Positions 40,771-50,476 of a stretch of DNA of 64,000 bases are shown piece after piece (position 1 is the first letter of the stretch; the number at the start of each line of letters is the position of its first letter). The stretch comes from an uncultured Clostridia bacterium. Lineage in GTDB: Bacteria; Bacillota; Clostridia; TANB77; CAG-508. The stretch covers positions 75,533-139,532 of the forward strand of contig CAKPLZ010000004.1 of assembly GCA_934167835.1 (NCBI GenBank), in the 5' to 3' direction. Below the pieces are notes generated by a model. It was given only the letters and a program-made list of their open reading frames with translations. It made no database searches and was not told the origin of the DNA. The translations under genes were made by a program, and so were the position numbers.

Positions 40771-41643
40771 TTATGTACAAAATTCAAGAAAATCATTTAA
40801 AATATCCTGCTCTTTTAGGGCTATTTGAGCCCCTTGCTGAATTAGTTCATTTGTGCCGTATTGATGTTCCACTATTTATATTTCCGTGGGATAGCATAAA
40901 TCGTTTTCCCCTGTTCTAAAGCAAAATCTACTGTTATTAGTGAACCACTCTTTCCGAGCTGCTTCTACCACAAGTATTGCATCAGATAAACCACTTATTA
41001 TTCTATTTCTAGCAGGGAAATTTATCTTTTCCGGTTTTGTTCCAACAATATATTCTGAAACAATTACCCCTCCTGCTTTTATTATTTTTCTATAAATTTC
41101 ATAGTTTTCTTTAGGATAAATTTTATCTAAACCGCACCCAATAACTGCAACCGTTGGTTTTCCTGCCTTTATTGCACCAATATGGGCATAAGAATCTATC
41201 CCTTTTGCTAACCCAGATACTATATTTATATTATGTTTTGATATGTTATATGAAAATCGATTTGCAATATACATTCCATATTCTGAGCACATTCTGCTTC
41301 CAATAACCGCTAAAGATGCATTGTTAAGGCTTTTACTGTTACCTAATGCATATAATACAATAGGTCTATCATATATCTTTTTTAATTTTACTGGATAATC
41401 ATTATCGTTTATTGTTATCATTTGAATATTATTATTTTCCATATATTTTTCGTACAACTCTAAATTGTCTCTATATTTTTTACAACTTATAATTTTTAAC
41501 TGCTCTTCTGTTAATATTTTTGCTAATTCATTTTTCCTTAGATTCCATATTTTTTCAGGTGTTTTATACTTCTCTAATAGCATATTTTGAGTTTTAGCAC
41601 CTATTTTGTTAATTCTTGAGAACCAAATCCAATATTTATCCAT
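40771..41643 (-). CDS. dprA: DNA processing protein DprA, three CGG recoding sites in 100 bp
   Basis: A Rossmann-fold protein of about 289 aa that loads RecA on incoming single-stranded DNA in natural transformation. The DprA core is clear: VIGSRMCSEYGMYIA, VSGLAKGIDSYAHIGAI, VIGCGLDKIYPKEN and ISEY-like VSEYIVGTKP. The C-terminus needs three +1 steps, at codons 230 (CGGA), 253 (CGGA) and 262 (CGGC), each from a CGG in the then-current frame. They give EAA-G-KSGSLITVDFALEQGK, AIP-G-NINSGTSI and I-GTNELIQQGAQIA, i.e. the family signature in full, and a stop at 40771, 50 nt before the next gene. Chance restoration at three successive points is not plausible. Confidence 0.93.
40855..40858 (-). 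other. Recoding site CGGC in dprA (third)
   Basis: After two earlier shifts, ATA CGG CAC AAA TGA stops at once; +1 gives ATA GGC ACA AAT GAA CTA, the GTNELI of DprA. Confidence 0.92.
40883..40886 (-). other. Recoding site CGGA in dprA (second)
   Basis: In the frame set by the first shift, CCA CGG AAA TAT; +1 gives CCA GGA AAT ATA AAT AGT, the PGNINS of DprA. Confidence 0.92.
40953..40956 (-). other. Recoding site CGGA in dprA (first)
   Basis: GCT CGG AAA GAG in zero frame; GCT GGA AAG AGT GGT TCA in +1, the A-KSGSLIT segment of DprA. Confidence 0.93.
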
Positions 41644-41677
41644 AAAACCTCCCTAAGATTTAGCTCTCCCAGATTTT

Positions 41678-42526
41678 TTATTCACAATTTTTGCTTGCTG
41701 CTTTTACAATATTGGTCATAAGCATTGCTATTGTCATAGGTCCCACGCCACCTGGAACTGGAGTTATATAGCTTGCAATGTTTTTAACTCTTTCGAAATC
41801 CACATCTCCACAAACTTTTCCCTCTTCATTTCTATTAATTCCAACATCAATTACTACTGCTCCTGGTTTTACCATTTTTTCTGTTACAAATTTAGCCTTA
41901 CCAATTGCTGCAACTAAAATATCAGCATTTTTAGTTACTTCTTCTAGATTTTTTGTTCTAGAATGACATATTGTTACAGTTGCATGTTTATTTAATAAGC
42001 ATTGAAGCATAGGTTTGCCAACAATATTACTTCTTCCAATTACTACTGCATTTTTCCCTTCGATTGGGATATTATATTCTTCTAGCATCTTAATAATTCC
42101 AAAAGGTGTACAAGAAATAAAAGTCTCCTGTCCAAGAACCAATTTACCAACATTTACTGGGTTAAATCCATCAACATCTTTCTCTGGTTTTATTGTTCTA
42201 AAAGCCTCATTAATATCCAAATGTTTTGGAATTGGGCTCTGGAGCAATATTCCATGAACATCTTGTCTCTCATTTAAGCTTTGTATTAATTCAAGTAGCT
42301 CTTCTTGACTTGTTTCATCCCCTAACAAAAACTCCTCATACTCAATACCAAGTTCTTCACAAGCCTTGCTTTTATTACGCACATAAATTTTAGAAGCACC
42401 ATCATCTCCAACCATAATAACTGCAAGTTTTGGAGAAACTCCCTTCTCTTTTATTTTTTCTACCTTTGCCTTCAGCTTTTCTCTAGTTTTTCTAGCCGTC
42501 TCTTTTCCATCCAAAATAACTGCCAT
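41678..42526 (-). CDS. folD: Bifunctional FolD, methylene-THF dehydrogenase/cyclohydrolase
   Basis: A 282-aa enzyme of one-carbon metabolism that oxidises 5,10-methylene-THF and hydrolyses the methenyl form. It has YVRNKSKACEELGI (catalytic Tyr and Lys region), the hydrophobic QSPIPKH loop, CTPFGIIKML, VVIGRSNIVGKPM (nucleotide site) and the C-terminal TPVPGGVGPMTIAMLM. The ATG at 42526 (MAVILDGK) follows GGGGGGAG. Full length, no in-frame CGG. Confidence 0.97.
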   Translation of the reverse strand: MAVILDGKETARKTREKLKAKVEKIKEKGVSPKLAVIMVGDDGASKIYVRNKSKACEELGIEYEEFLLGDETSQEELLELIQSLNERQDVHGILLQSPIPKHLDINEAFRTIKPEKDVDGFNPVNVGKLVLGQETFISCTPFGIIKMLEEYNIPIEGKNAVVIGRSNIVGKPMLQCLLNKHATVTICHSRTKNLEEVTKNADILVAAIGKAKFVTEKMVKPGAVVIDVGINRNEEGKVCGDVDFERVKNIASYITPVPGGVGPMTIAMLMTNIVKAASKNCE

Positions 42527-42602
42527 ATAACACTCCCCCCTATTGCTTTGCACATTATATCACTAAATGATACAAAATGGAAGAACACTTTCAAAAATAT
42601 AT

Positions 42603-42642
42603 AAAAAAGCCCCATAAAAGAAGTTTTTTCTTCTTTTATGAG
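42603..42642 (-). terminator. Terminator of the BspA-like gene
   Basis: An 11-bp stem (CATAAAAGAAG / CTTCTTTTATG) with a T-run on exit, ten bases after the stop at 42653. Confidence 0.8.
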
Positions 42643-42652
42643 ATTTATATTT

Positions 42653-44359
42653 TTAAATTTCTTCACCTTTTTCTACTTTAGAACTTCCTGATTTTGTATT
42701 AATTACATCATCTATAATTGTTTTAGCTGAAGATGTATAATTTACTATTGTTGTACAGTTTTCACTTTCAGATGTGCCATTAAATGTTCCAAGGTATGTA
42801 GTTATTTTATCTGAGTTAAAGCTTAGTGTTATTGTTGAGTTTAATCTATAACAGCAATTAAACATATACTGTATATTTGTTACGCTAGCCATATCCCAAC
42901 CTGTAATATTAAGGTCCTCTAAAGTTCTACAATTATTAAACATCTGTAGCATGTTTTCAACATTGCTTACATTCCATTTATGCAAATCTAAATTTTTTAG
43001 ATTATGGCAATGTCTAAACATTCTTTCCATTGTTTTTACATTGCTAACATCAAGGTCTTCAATTCCAATAATTTCTTCAATGTTCATTTCATTACCAGAA
43101 TTATCTCCGCTTCCAAACATCCATCTCATTGTTGTAACTTTACTTGTATCCCAGTTTGATAAATCAACTTTTCTTAAATTCATGCATCCATAGAACATTG
43201 AGTCTAAGCTTTTTACACTTTGTGTATCAAAATGGCTTAAATCTATTTCTGTTATTTTTGAACAACCGCAAAAAACTGCTGACAAACTTTCAACTTTCTC
43301 GGTTTTAAAATTTGATATATCCAATTTTTCTAATGATTCACAATAAGCAAACATTGCCTCTACATTAGTAACATTGCTTGTGTTAAAACTGCTCAAATCA
43401 AGTTCTTTTATTTTATAGCACTTATAAAACATTGCTTCTAAACTTGTAACATTTTCGGTATTAAATTTTTGAACATTCAAATTTTCCAATGCAAAACATT
43501 GATAAAACATATACTGCATATCTTTAACTTTTGCTGTATTGAAATGGCCTAAATTTAAGTTAGTTACACTTTGACAATCTGCAAACATATCTGCCATATC
43601 TGTAGCATTACTTGTATTGAAATTGCTTACATCCAAAAATTTCACTTTCTTGCAGCCAGAAAACATGCATAAAAAGCTTTCAACGTTTTCAGTGTTAAAT
43701 TTTTTTACATCTAATTCTTCCAAATTTGAGCATTCATAAAACATATTTGTCATATTTGTTACTTTAGCCGTATTAAATCCACTTACATCTAATGTTTTTA
43801 ATTTAGAACAATTATAAAACATCGCATACATTTTTGTTACATTACATGTATTTAAATTTTGTATATTTTTAATACTCTCCAAGTTTTCCAAATTCATAAA
43901 CAGCCAAGAAGTAGTTATTGGAGCTACTACATCCTCAATTACTGCATTTGTTATAGATTTAGCAACCTCGGCATCACTAATCCAAGGGAAATATGTTTGG
44001 GCGCTTTTATTGGTCATATCCGCTATATTTTCCGTTTTATTTACTAATGTTGCTTCCCCCCTTGTTTCTGGTATATTGCTATTATTCTTTATGACCATTG
44101 TTCCATCTGAATAAATTGCAACATACATTTCAGTTGGTTTGATTATATTGTAAGCAACTTCATCAATAATATCGCTTGCTTCATTTATTACCTCTTGTTC
44201 CTGACTTGCTGCTCGTTCATAATCTTTTGTTGCATTTCTTGCTACTTTAAATATCCCGTCATTCTCCAGTGCTATATTTGCACTTACAGCAATTAATATT
44301 AGCATAACAATTATGGTAATTATAAGTGCAATTAAAGTTATTCCATTATTTTTCTTCAT
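42653..44359 (-). CDS. BspA-type leucine-rich repeat protein with prepilin-like N-terminus
   Basis: A 568-aa exported protein. The first 30 residues (short basic head, then GITLIALIITIIVMLIL) look like a type IV prepilin signal, with the glycine at the peptidase site followed by a long hydrophobic helix. From about residue 115 to 540 it is built of some 15 DUF285/BspA repeats of about 24 aa (consensus LDVSGFNTSNVTNMxxMFxxC), which form curved solenoids used in adhesion. Joining a pilin-like helix to BspA repeats suggests display on a pseudopilus or membrane-held surface protein. Monocistronic. Confidence 0.8.
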   Translation of the reverse strand: MKKNNGITLIALIITIIVMLILIAVSANIALENDGIFKVARNATKDYERAASQEQEVINEASDIIDEVAYNIIKPTEMYVAIYSDGTMVIKNNSNIPETRGEATLVNKTENIADMTNKSAQTYFPWISDAEVAKSITNAVIEDVVAPITTSWLFMNLENLESIKNIQNLNTCNVTKMYAMFYNCSKLKTLDVSGFNTAKVTNMTNMFYECSNLEELDVKKFNTENVESFLCMFSGCKKVKFLDVSNFNTSNATDMADMFADCQSVTNLNLGHFNTAKVKDMQYMFYQCFALENLNVQKFNTENVTSLEAMFYKCYKIKELDLSSFNTSNVTNVEAMFAYCESLEKLDISNFKTEKVESLSAVFCGCSKITEIDLSHFDTQSVKSLDSMFYGCMNLRKVDLSNWDTSKVTTMRWMFGSGDNSGNEMNIEEIIGIEDLDVSNVKTMERMFRHCHNLKNLDLHKWNVSNVENMLQMFNNCRTLEDLNITGWDMASVTNIQYMFNCCYRLNSTITLSFNSDKITTYLGTFNGTSESENCTTIVNYTSSAKTIIDDVINTKSGSSKVEKGEEI

Positions 44360-44573
44360 TTGCTCAAACCCCCATTTTTTTAAAAAAATATACTATATCA
44401 CAAAAAATAGCAATATTATTAACCTATTTTGTAAAATTGTAATAAATTTGTAATATTTTCCACTTTTTTCTCTCTATCACTTCCATTTTACTTAAATTTA
44501 TCATATAATAGTTACGTAAATAAGATATAATTATATTTTATTTCTATAGCTTTTTAAAGCGAGGATTTTTATT

Positions 44574-45464
44574 ATGAAAAAGATTATTTTTAAAGGCTGT
44601 GGGACAGCTATTATAACCCCATTTACAAATGAAGGAATTAACTTCCAAGAATTCGAGAAATTGATTAATGACCAAATTGAAGGTGGTGTGGATAGTATTA
44701 TTGTTTGTGGTACTACTGGCGAATCTTCAACTATGTCTTTAGATGAAAGAAAAGCTGCTATTAAGTTTGCTATTAGAGTTGCAAACCATAGAGTTCCAAT
44801 TGTTGCTGGAACTGGAGCAAATTGTACTAAATCTGCTATTGAAATGACAGAATTTGCAGAAAGTGCTGGTGCTGATGCTGTTTTGGTTGTTACACCATAT
44901 TATAATAAAACTACACAGGCTGGTTTAATTGCACATTATACTGCAATTGCAAACTCAACTAGTTTACCTATTATAATGTACAATGTACCAAGTAGAACTG
45001 GTTTAAATATTTTACCTGCTACAGCTTTAGAGCTTTCTAAAATAGATAACATTGTGGCAATAAAAGAAGCTAGTGGCAATTTATCTCAAGTAGCTGAAAT
45101 TGCTGCACTTTGTAGAGATAACTTACATATATATTCTGGAAACGATGACCAAATTTTACCTATTCTTTCTTTAGGCGGATTAGGTGTAATTTCCGTACTT
45201 TCAAATGTTGTACCAAATGTGGTTCATAAAATGACCCAAGACTTCTTTGCTGGAAATATTGCAGAAGCTACAAAAGCCCAGTTAAATACATTAGAGCTTA
45301 CAAACAGCCTATTTTGTGAAGTAAACCCAATTCCTGTAAAAGCTGCTTTAAACATGATTGGTTACAATGTTGGAACTCCTAGACTTCCTCTTGTAGAAAT
45401 GTCTAACAAAGGCAAAGAGCGTTTAAGAAATGCGCTTATTAACTATGGTTTGGAGGTTGTTTAA
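44574..45464 (+). CDS. dapA: 4-hydroxy-tetrahydrodipicolinate synthase
   Basis: A 296-aa class I aldolase condensing pyruvate and aspartate semialdehyde, the first step to lysine and diaminopimelate. The Schiff-base lysine is in IVAIKEASGN; the YNVPSRTG loop holds the catalytic tyrosine, and GTTGES binds the substrate. It starts after GAGG. Its stop is directly followed by the dapB ATG. Only out-of-frame CGG (GGC GGA) occurs. Confidence 0.97.
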   Translation: MKKIIFKGCGTAIITPFTNEGINFQEFEKLINDQIEGGVDSIIVCGTTGESSTMSLDERKAAIKFAIRVANHRVPIVAGTGANCTKSAIEMTEFAESAGADAVLVVTPYYNKTTQAGLIAHYTAIANSTSLPIIMYNVPSRTGLNILPATALELSKIDNIVAIKEASGNLSQVAEIAALCRDNLHIYSGNDDQILPILSLGGLGVISVLSNVVPNVVHKMTQDFFAGNIAEATKAQLNTLELTNSLFCEVNPIPVKAALNMIGYNVGTPRLPLVEMSNKGKERLRNALINYGLEVV

Positions 45465-46181
45465 ATGATTAAAGTTTTAATAAATGGCTATAATGGAAAA
45501 ATGGGCCAAATGGTTCTAAACCAAATAAAAGCATCTAAAGATTTTGAATGTATTGGCGGAACAGATGTATCTCTTAGTATAAATGAAATTACTGAAAAGC
45601 CTGATGTAATTATAGATTTTTCAACACCTGAAGCTTCACTTTCAATTCTTCAATATGCTGAAAAAAATAACATTCCAGTAGTTATTGCTACAACTGGTTT
45701 TTCTGATGAGCAAACTGCTAAAATTATGGAATATTCAAAGACTTTACCAATTTTTAAATCTGCAAATATGTCTTATGAAACAAACCTTATGATTGCACTT
45801 GTTTCAAAACTTGCTAAAGAACTTACCGGTTCAGATATTGAAATTGTAGAAACACACCATAACAAAAAAGTGGATGCTCCAAGTGGTACAGCTCTTATGA
45901 TTGCAGATAGTATAAATGAAGCACTTGACCACGAAATGTATTACGAATATGATAGGCACAGCAAACGAGCTCCAAGAAGCCAAAAAGAAATTGGCATTCA
46001 TTCAATAAGAGGTGGAACTGAAGTTGGAAAACACACTGTTTTCTTCTTTGGAGATAATGAAAGCTTAGAAATAAGCCATACAGTTACATCCAGAGCAGTT
46101 TTTGCAAATGGTGCCCTAAAAGCTGCAAAATTCATTATAAACAAACCTGCTGGTTTCTATGATATGAAAGATTTAGTTTAA
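45465..46181 (+). CDS. dapB: 4-hydroxy-tetrahydrodipicolinate reductase
   Basis: A 238-aa NAD(P)H enzyme acting on the DapA product. NGYNGKMGQ is the nucleotide loop, DFSTPEA and ATTGFS follow, and ETHHNKKVDAPSGTA is the catalytic signature. It ends with the usual GLYDM-type segment (PAGFYDMKDLV). It begins directly after the dapA stop and is followed 13 nt later by rluD. Confidence 0.97.
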   Translation: MIKVLINGYNGKMGQMVLNQIKASKDFECIGGTDVSLSINEITEKPDVIIDFSTPEASLSILQYAEKNNIPVVIATTGFSDEQTAKIMEYSKTLPIFKSANMSYETNLMIALVSKLAKELTGSDIEIVETHHNKKVDAPSGTALMIADSINEALDHEMYYEYDRHSKRAPRSQKEIGIHSIRGGTEVGKHTVFFFGDNESLEISHTVTSRAVFANGALKAAKFIINKPAGFYDMKDLV

Positions 46182-46194
46182 TAACGGAGTTTAT

Positions 46195-47059
46195 ATGAGA
46201 AAATTAATTGTTGATAAAAAATATGATAATAAAAAATTAAATACTTTTATACTAAACTCTTTTCCAGAGCTTTCCCAAAACATGCTTGGAAAAGCTCTAA
46301 GGCAAAAAGACATTAGAATAAACGGAATCCGCACAAAAGAAAATGTTATAATACATGAAAATGACGAAATTGCTATATATATTGCTGATGAATTTTTATT
46401 TAAAAAAGTAGATTACCAAGTAATCTATGAAGATGATAACATTTTAGTTATTAACAAGCCATCTGGAATAGAAGTTGTATGCGATGGCAGTGAAGAAAAA
46501 AGTTTGAGCAACATTCTAAAAGAAAAGTATAGTTTCGTAGAGCCTTGCCACAGGCTTGATAGAAACACTTCTCGGTTTAGTTTTATTTGCAAAAAATAAG
46601 GAAGCTTTAGATATATTACTGCAAAAATTCAAAAATAAAGAGATAAAAAAATACTATAAATGCCAAGTTTACGGCATTCCTAAAAAAGATTTTGAAACCA
46701 AAACAGGCTATTTATTTAAAGATAGCAAAAAATCTACTGTATATATCTCAGATGCCCCAAAACCAGGTTACAAAAAAATTATAACATCATACAAAGTTTT
46801 GGAAAGAAATTATAAAGATAATACTGCAATACTGGAAGTGTTACTAGAATTTTCTGGTAGAACTCACCAAATTAGAGCTCACCTTGCACATATTGGATTC
46901 CCTATTATTGGTGATGGTAAATATGGAAAAAATGAAATTAATAAAAAGTTTGGTAAAAAAACTCAAGAGCTCTATTCATACAAGCTACTATTTTCATTCA
47001 CTACAGAAAGCGGAATTTTAGATTATTTAAATGGAAAAGAAATCTCCCTAAAAACTTAA
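46195..47059 (+). CDS. RluA/RluD-family pseudouridine synthase, one CGG recoding site
   Basis: A 23S rRNA or tRNA pseudouridine synthase of about 287 aa. An S4-type RNA-binding domain (10-70) precedes the catalytic domain. The catalytic aspartate lies in HRLDRNTSG, which is exactly where the zero frame breaks: at codon 127 an in-frame CGG is followed by T, and +1 gives S-G-LVLFAKN. The rest (LEFSGRTHQIRAHLAHIGFPIIGDGKYG) is canonical. In zero frame the protein would stop eight codons after the catalytic residue. Third gene of the dapA-dapB unit; an intrinsic terminator overlaps its end. Confidence 0.9.
46573..46576 (+). other. Recoding site CGGT in the rluD-like gene
   Basis: TCT CGG TTT AGT in zero frame; TCT GGT TTA GTT TTA TTT in +1, giving the conserved RLDRNTSGLVLFAK. 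Confidence 0.92.
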
Positions 47060-47075
47060 GGGAGATTTCTTTATT
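47039..47075 (+). terminator. Terminator of the dapA-dapB-rluD operon
   Basis: An 11-bp perfect stem (GAAATCTCCCT / AGGGAGATTTC) then TTTATTTTATTTTTT. It overlaps the last codons of the rluD-like gene and can also serve the convergent ATPase gene. Confidence 0.85.
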
Positions 47076-48893
47076 TTATTTTTTAAGTGTTCTTAGAGCA
47101 TTTAGAGTTGCTATAACCGTTACACCAACATCTGCAAACACAGCTTGCCACATTGTTGCTACTCCTAGGAAAACAAGTAGTAAAACTGTTAATTTAACTG
47201 CAATTGCAAAAGTTATATTTTCCTTTGAAATTTTTATTGTTTTTTTTGCAGTTTTAATTGCTTCACAAATTTTTGATGGTTCATCTGTCATAATTACCAC
47301 ATCTGCTGCTTCTATTGCTGCATCTGTTCCATATCCACCCATTGCAATTCCTACATCTGCCATTGCAAGTACTGGTGCATCATTTAATCCATCTCCTACA
47401 AATGCTACATTTCCTTTTTTATTGTTTAATAGTTTTTGTAATTCATCTACTTTTCCTGTTGGTAAAAGTTCTGTGTAGACTTCATCGATTCCAAGTTTTT
47501 CAGCAACATCTTTTCCAACTTTTTCTCTATCTCCAGTTAGCATAACTGTTTTCTTAATTCCTTGTTTTTTTAGATTTTCTATTGCTGCTTTTGAATCTTC
47601 TTTTAGTTCATCTGCAATCTCAATCTTGCCTGCATATTTGTCATCAATTGCTATGTACACAACAGTTGCAGAATTGTTTTCTTCTTTTACTGTTATGCCT
47701 ATTTTTTTCATCAATTTGCTATTTCCCAAAAGTACTTTTTTGCCTTCTATAATTGCTGAAACTCCATGTCCTGAAATTTCCTCATATTCCTTAATATCCT
47801 GTTTATTTATCGCTTTACCATAACTTTCTATTATTGACCTTGCTATTGGATGATTTGAAAAACTTTCTGCATAAGCTGCAATTTTAAGTAGTTCATCTTT
47901 ATCTCCAATTGAATCTATATTTTGAACTTTAAAATTTCCTTTTGTTAATGTTCCAGTTTTATCAAACACAACAGTTTCTAGGTTTGCAAGAAGTTCTAGG
48001 TAATTGCTTCCCTTTACTAAAATTCCTTTTCTTGAAGCTCCACCTATTCCACCAAAGAAGCTTAGCGGAACTGATACTACTAATGCACATGGGCAAGATA
48101 CAACTAAAAAACTTAATGCTCTATAAACCCATGTTGTAAAATCTTTGTGCATAATTAGTGTTGGTATTATTAATATCAAAAATGCAAGTGCTATTACTGT
48201 TGGTGTATATATTTTTGAAAACTTTGTAATGAATTTTTCTGTATGTGCTTTCTTTTCTCCTGCATTTTCTACTAGGTCTAAAATTTTGCTTAATGTTGAT
48301 TCTTTGAATTCCTTTGTTACACTTATTTCTAGGACTCCATTTGTATTTATTACACCGCTTAGAATTTCTGAATTAATTTCTGCCTTTCTAGGTACTGATT
48401 CTCCTGTTAGTGCTGATGTATCTATTAATGCTTCACCTGATATAACTATACCATCTAATGGCACTCTTTCTCCTGGTTTTACTATAATTACATCTCCTAC
48501 TTTAACTTCTTCTGGTGATTTTTCTATTACAGTATCATTTATTTTTACAAAAGCTTTATCTGGTTTTAGCTCCATCAAACTTTCTATAGATTTTTTAGAT
48601 TTATTTTCTGCATATTCCTCGAAAATTTCTCCTACTTGGAAAAATAGCATTACTGCAATTGCTTCTGGATACTCGCCTGTTGCAAAGGCTCCAAGGCTTG
48701 CAATGCTCATTAAGAACTCTTCTCCAAAAAGTTCTTTATCCTTTATTCCTTCTAATGCTTCTAAAATTACTTCATATCCAATTGATAAATAACTCATAAA
48801 AAATAAAACTATTTTTAGCCATTGTATATTAACTAAAAAAGCTACTGTTCCAAAAATTAAACATAAGATTATTTTTATTATACCTTTTTTCAT
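47076..48893 (-). CDS. Heavy-metal P1B-type ATPase (CadA/ZntA type)
   Basis: A 605-aa efflux pump, probably for Zn, Cd or Pb. It lacks the N-terminal metal-binding domain. Motifs in order: TGES (actuator), the membrane SCPCALV metal site, DKTGTLT (phosphorylated Asp), a HP locus (SNHPIARS) and GDGLNDAP. About eight membrane helices. CPC together with an ArsR-type operator upstream favours soft divalent metals over copper. It starts with ATG after GAGGGG. The regulator gene is not adjacent. No in-frame CGG. Confidence 0.92.
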   Translation of the reverse strand: MKKGIIKIILCLIFGTVAFLVNIQWLKIVLFFMSYLSIGYEVILEALEGIKDKELFGEEFLMSIASLGAFATGEYPEAIAVMLFFQVGEIFEEYAENKSKKSIESLMELKPDKAFVKINDTVIEKSPEEVKVGDVIIVKPGERVPLDGIVISGEALIDTSALTGESVPRKAEINSEILSGVINTNGVLEISVTKEFKESTLSKILDLVENAGEKKAHTEKFITKFSKIYTPTVIALAFLILIIPTLIMHKDFTTWVYRALSFLVVSCPCALVVSVPLSFFGGIGGASRKGILVKGSNYLELLANLETVVFDKTGTLTKGNFKVQNIDSIGDKDELLKIAAYAESFSNHPIARSIIESYGKAINKQDIKEYEEISGHGVSAIIEGKKVLLGNSKLMKKIGITVKEENNSATVVYIAIDDKYAGKIEIADELKEDSKAAIENLKKQGIKKTVMLTGDREKVGKDVAEKLGIDEVYTELLPTGKVDELQKLLNNKKGNVAFVGDGLNDAPVLAMADVGIAMGGYGTDAAIEAADVVIMTDEPSKICEAIKTAKKTIKISKENITFAIAVKLTVLLLVFLGVATMWQAVFADVGVTVIATLNALRTLKK

Positions 48894-48918
48894 AATCAGT
48901 TCCCCTCACATAAAAAAT

Positions 48919-48961
48919 TTGAATGTATGTTCAATTACATTATATTTGAACATACACTCAA
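48919..48961 (-). promoter_or_regulatory. ArsR/SmtB (CadC)-type operator of the metal ATPase
   Basis: A large near-palindrome: TTGAATGTATGTTCAA (48919-48934) and TTGAACATACACTCAA (48946-48961), one mismatch between the arms, 26 nt upstream of the ATPase start. The TTGAACATA core matches sites of CadC/ZiaR-like repressors, which leave DNA when Zn or Cd binds. Confidence 0.7.
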
Positions 48962-49005
48962 ATGTCAATAGTTTTTTATAAAAAACTTGAAATTCATTTC
49001 ACATT

Positions 49006-49900
49006 TTATATTTCTGTATTTTCTATTGTTTTATTAATTTCCCTTGTTACTTTAAAAATGAATTCTATTATATCATAATATCTTTTTAGCATATCGAAAT
49101 CCAGTGCATTTTTGAACAAACTTGGTTCAAATACTCCGCCCAGTGTGGAATCTTATGTATATTTGTTCTTGTTTTATTGTTAGCTCATATTGAATTTTAC
49201 TTTGCTTTCTAAATTCTATCATTGTGTTCATAACATCTGCTGTTAGGATTTGCATTGCTATTATTTTGTTTTCTCCATATATATCAAAATACTTTTCAAA
49301 TTCTTGTGAATCCATTTCAATTTTTGTTTTGCCTTTAAACAATTTTCCGAATACACCTTTATCTGAACGGATTTTTAAACTTGTTTGAATATTTTTTGCA
49401 CAATCTACATTTCCAAATATTCCATGAAATATTGTGGTTGTTGTTGTGTTGCCTTCTGAATCTGTGCTTTCATCTTCTGTATGTACTTCGGCCATTTGAA
49501 CTTTATATTTGTTATCCAAAGTTCCTTGGATTAGGTCTTCTGAATGGTAATTATCATAACTTTCAAACTCGCCATGTCTATAAGTTGTTGATGGCATTCC
49601 TTGGTTTGGAAAGAATTCCAAATTTTCATCAATATTCTTAATAAAAGGCTTTACTACTTTTTCCTTAAAAAGTGGTGTAAATTTTGATTTGTTTATATTT
49701 ATTCCAATTATTAATATAATCATGAATATCACAAATACAAATGCAAAATATCCTTTTGTAAAACTACTTACTATTACAAATGCAATAATTGCTATCACTA
49801 AAAAGATTATGCTTTTTTTAACTTTATCTTTTCTAATGTGCTCTAGTTCCTCATAACTTTCCTTATGTATTCTTTCATATATTTCATTAAAAGATTTCAT
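49006..49900 (-). CDS. DUF3137 membrane protein A, one CGG recoding site
   Basis: A protein of about 297 aa with two membrane helices (28-47, 50-67) and a cytoplasmic DUF3137 domain. Function unknown; often next to LemA, as here (12-nt gap). In zero frame it ends four residues after a conserved FHTG. At codon 255 an in-frame CGG is followed by A; +1 gives GVFEPSLFKNALDF and a C-terminus ending VTREINKTIENTEI. The paralogue at 52207-53127 has the same ending without a CGG (QMFEPKLFKK ... VREINKALENTEF), which independently confirms the recoded reading. Confidence 0.85.
49135..49138 (-). other. Recoding site CGGA in DUF3137 gene A
   Basis: GGG CGG AGT ATT TGA in zero frame; GGG GGA GTA TTT GAA CCA in +1, aligning with QMFEP of the paralogue. 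Confidence 0.93.
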
Positions 49901-49912
49901 TCATTTTCTCCT

Positions 49913-50452
49913 TTAAAGTTCAATCTGTATATTGTTTCTTGCATCTGGTGATTCTATTTCAAATAATCTTTCTTCTCTAAAGCCAAAAAGTCCTGCGATT
50001 ATATTGCTTGGTACTAATGAAATTTTTGTATTATATTCAGTTACTGCTCCATTATATAAACGTCTTGCTGCTTGTAATTGACTTTCTATTTTAGTTAACT
50101 TTTGTTGAAGTGATAAGTATTGTTCACTTGATTTTAGTTCAGGATAATTTTCTATTGCTGCAACTAGCCTATTACACTCATTATTTAGTTTTTCTCCTTC
50201 TTGTAAATTTTTTGTATTCATATATTCAGTTCTCATTCTAGTTATTTTCTCAAATATTTCATTCTCGTGTTTTGTATATGCTTTAACACATTCAACTAAA
50301 TTTGGTATTAAATCAAACCTTTGTGTTAAGTACACATCTATTGTTGCTCTTTCTTGTTCTACTTTCTTCTTTGATTTTATAAAGCCATTGTATTTACCAA
50401 GCACTATAAAAACAATAAATAAAATTATACCAATTACTACTATTAAATCCAT
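49913..50452 (-). CDS. LemA family protein
   Basis: A 179-aa protein with an N-terminal membrane helix (4-20) and a helical-bundle LemA domain (VEQERATIDVYLTQRFDLIPNLVE; AARRLYNGAVTEYNTKI; FGFREERLFEI). The role is unknown; LemA occurs with membrane proteins such as the DUF3137 gene that follows it here. Confidence 0.9.
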   Translation of the reverse strand: MDLIVVIGIILFIVFIVLGKYNGFIKSKKKVEQERATIDVYLTQRFDLIPNLVECVKAYTKHENEIFEKITRMRTEYMNTKNLQEGEKLNNECNRLVAAIENYPELKSSEQYLSLQQKLTKIESQLQAARRLYNGAVTEYNTKISLVPSNIIAGLFGFREERLFEIESPDARNNIQIEL

Positions 50453-50476
50453 AAATTACAACTCCTTTTATATTTA

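Noticed and set aside
42900..43900. Regular short repeats as a possible CRISPR array
   Set aside because: The periodicity of about 70 bp is that of BspA protein repeats in an open frame; repeats are not identical and there are no unique spacers.
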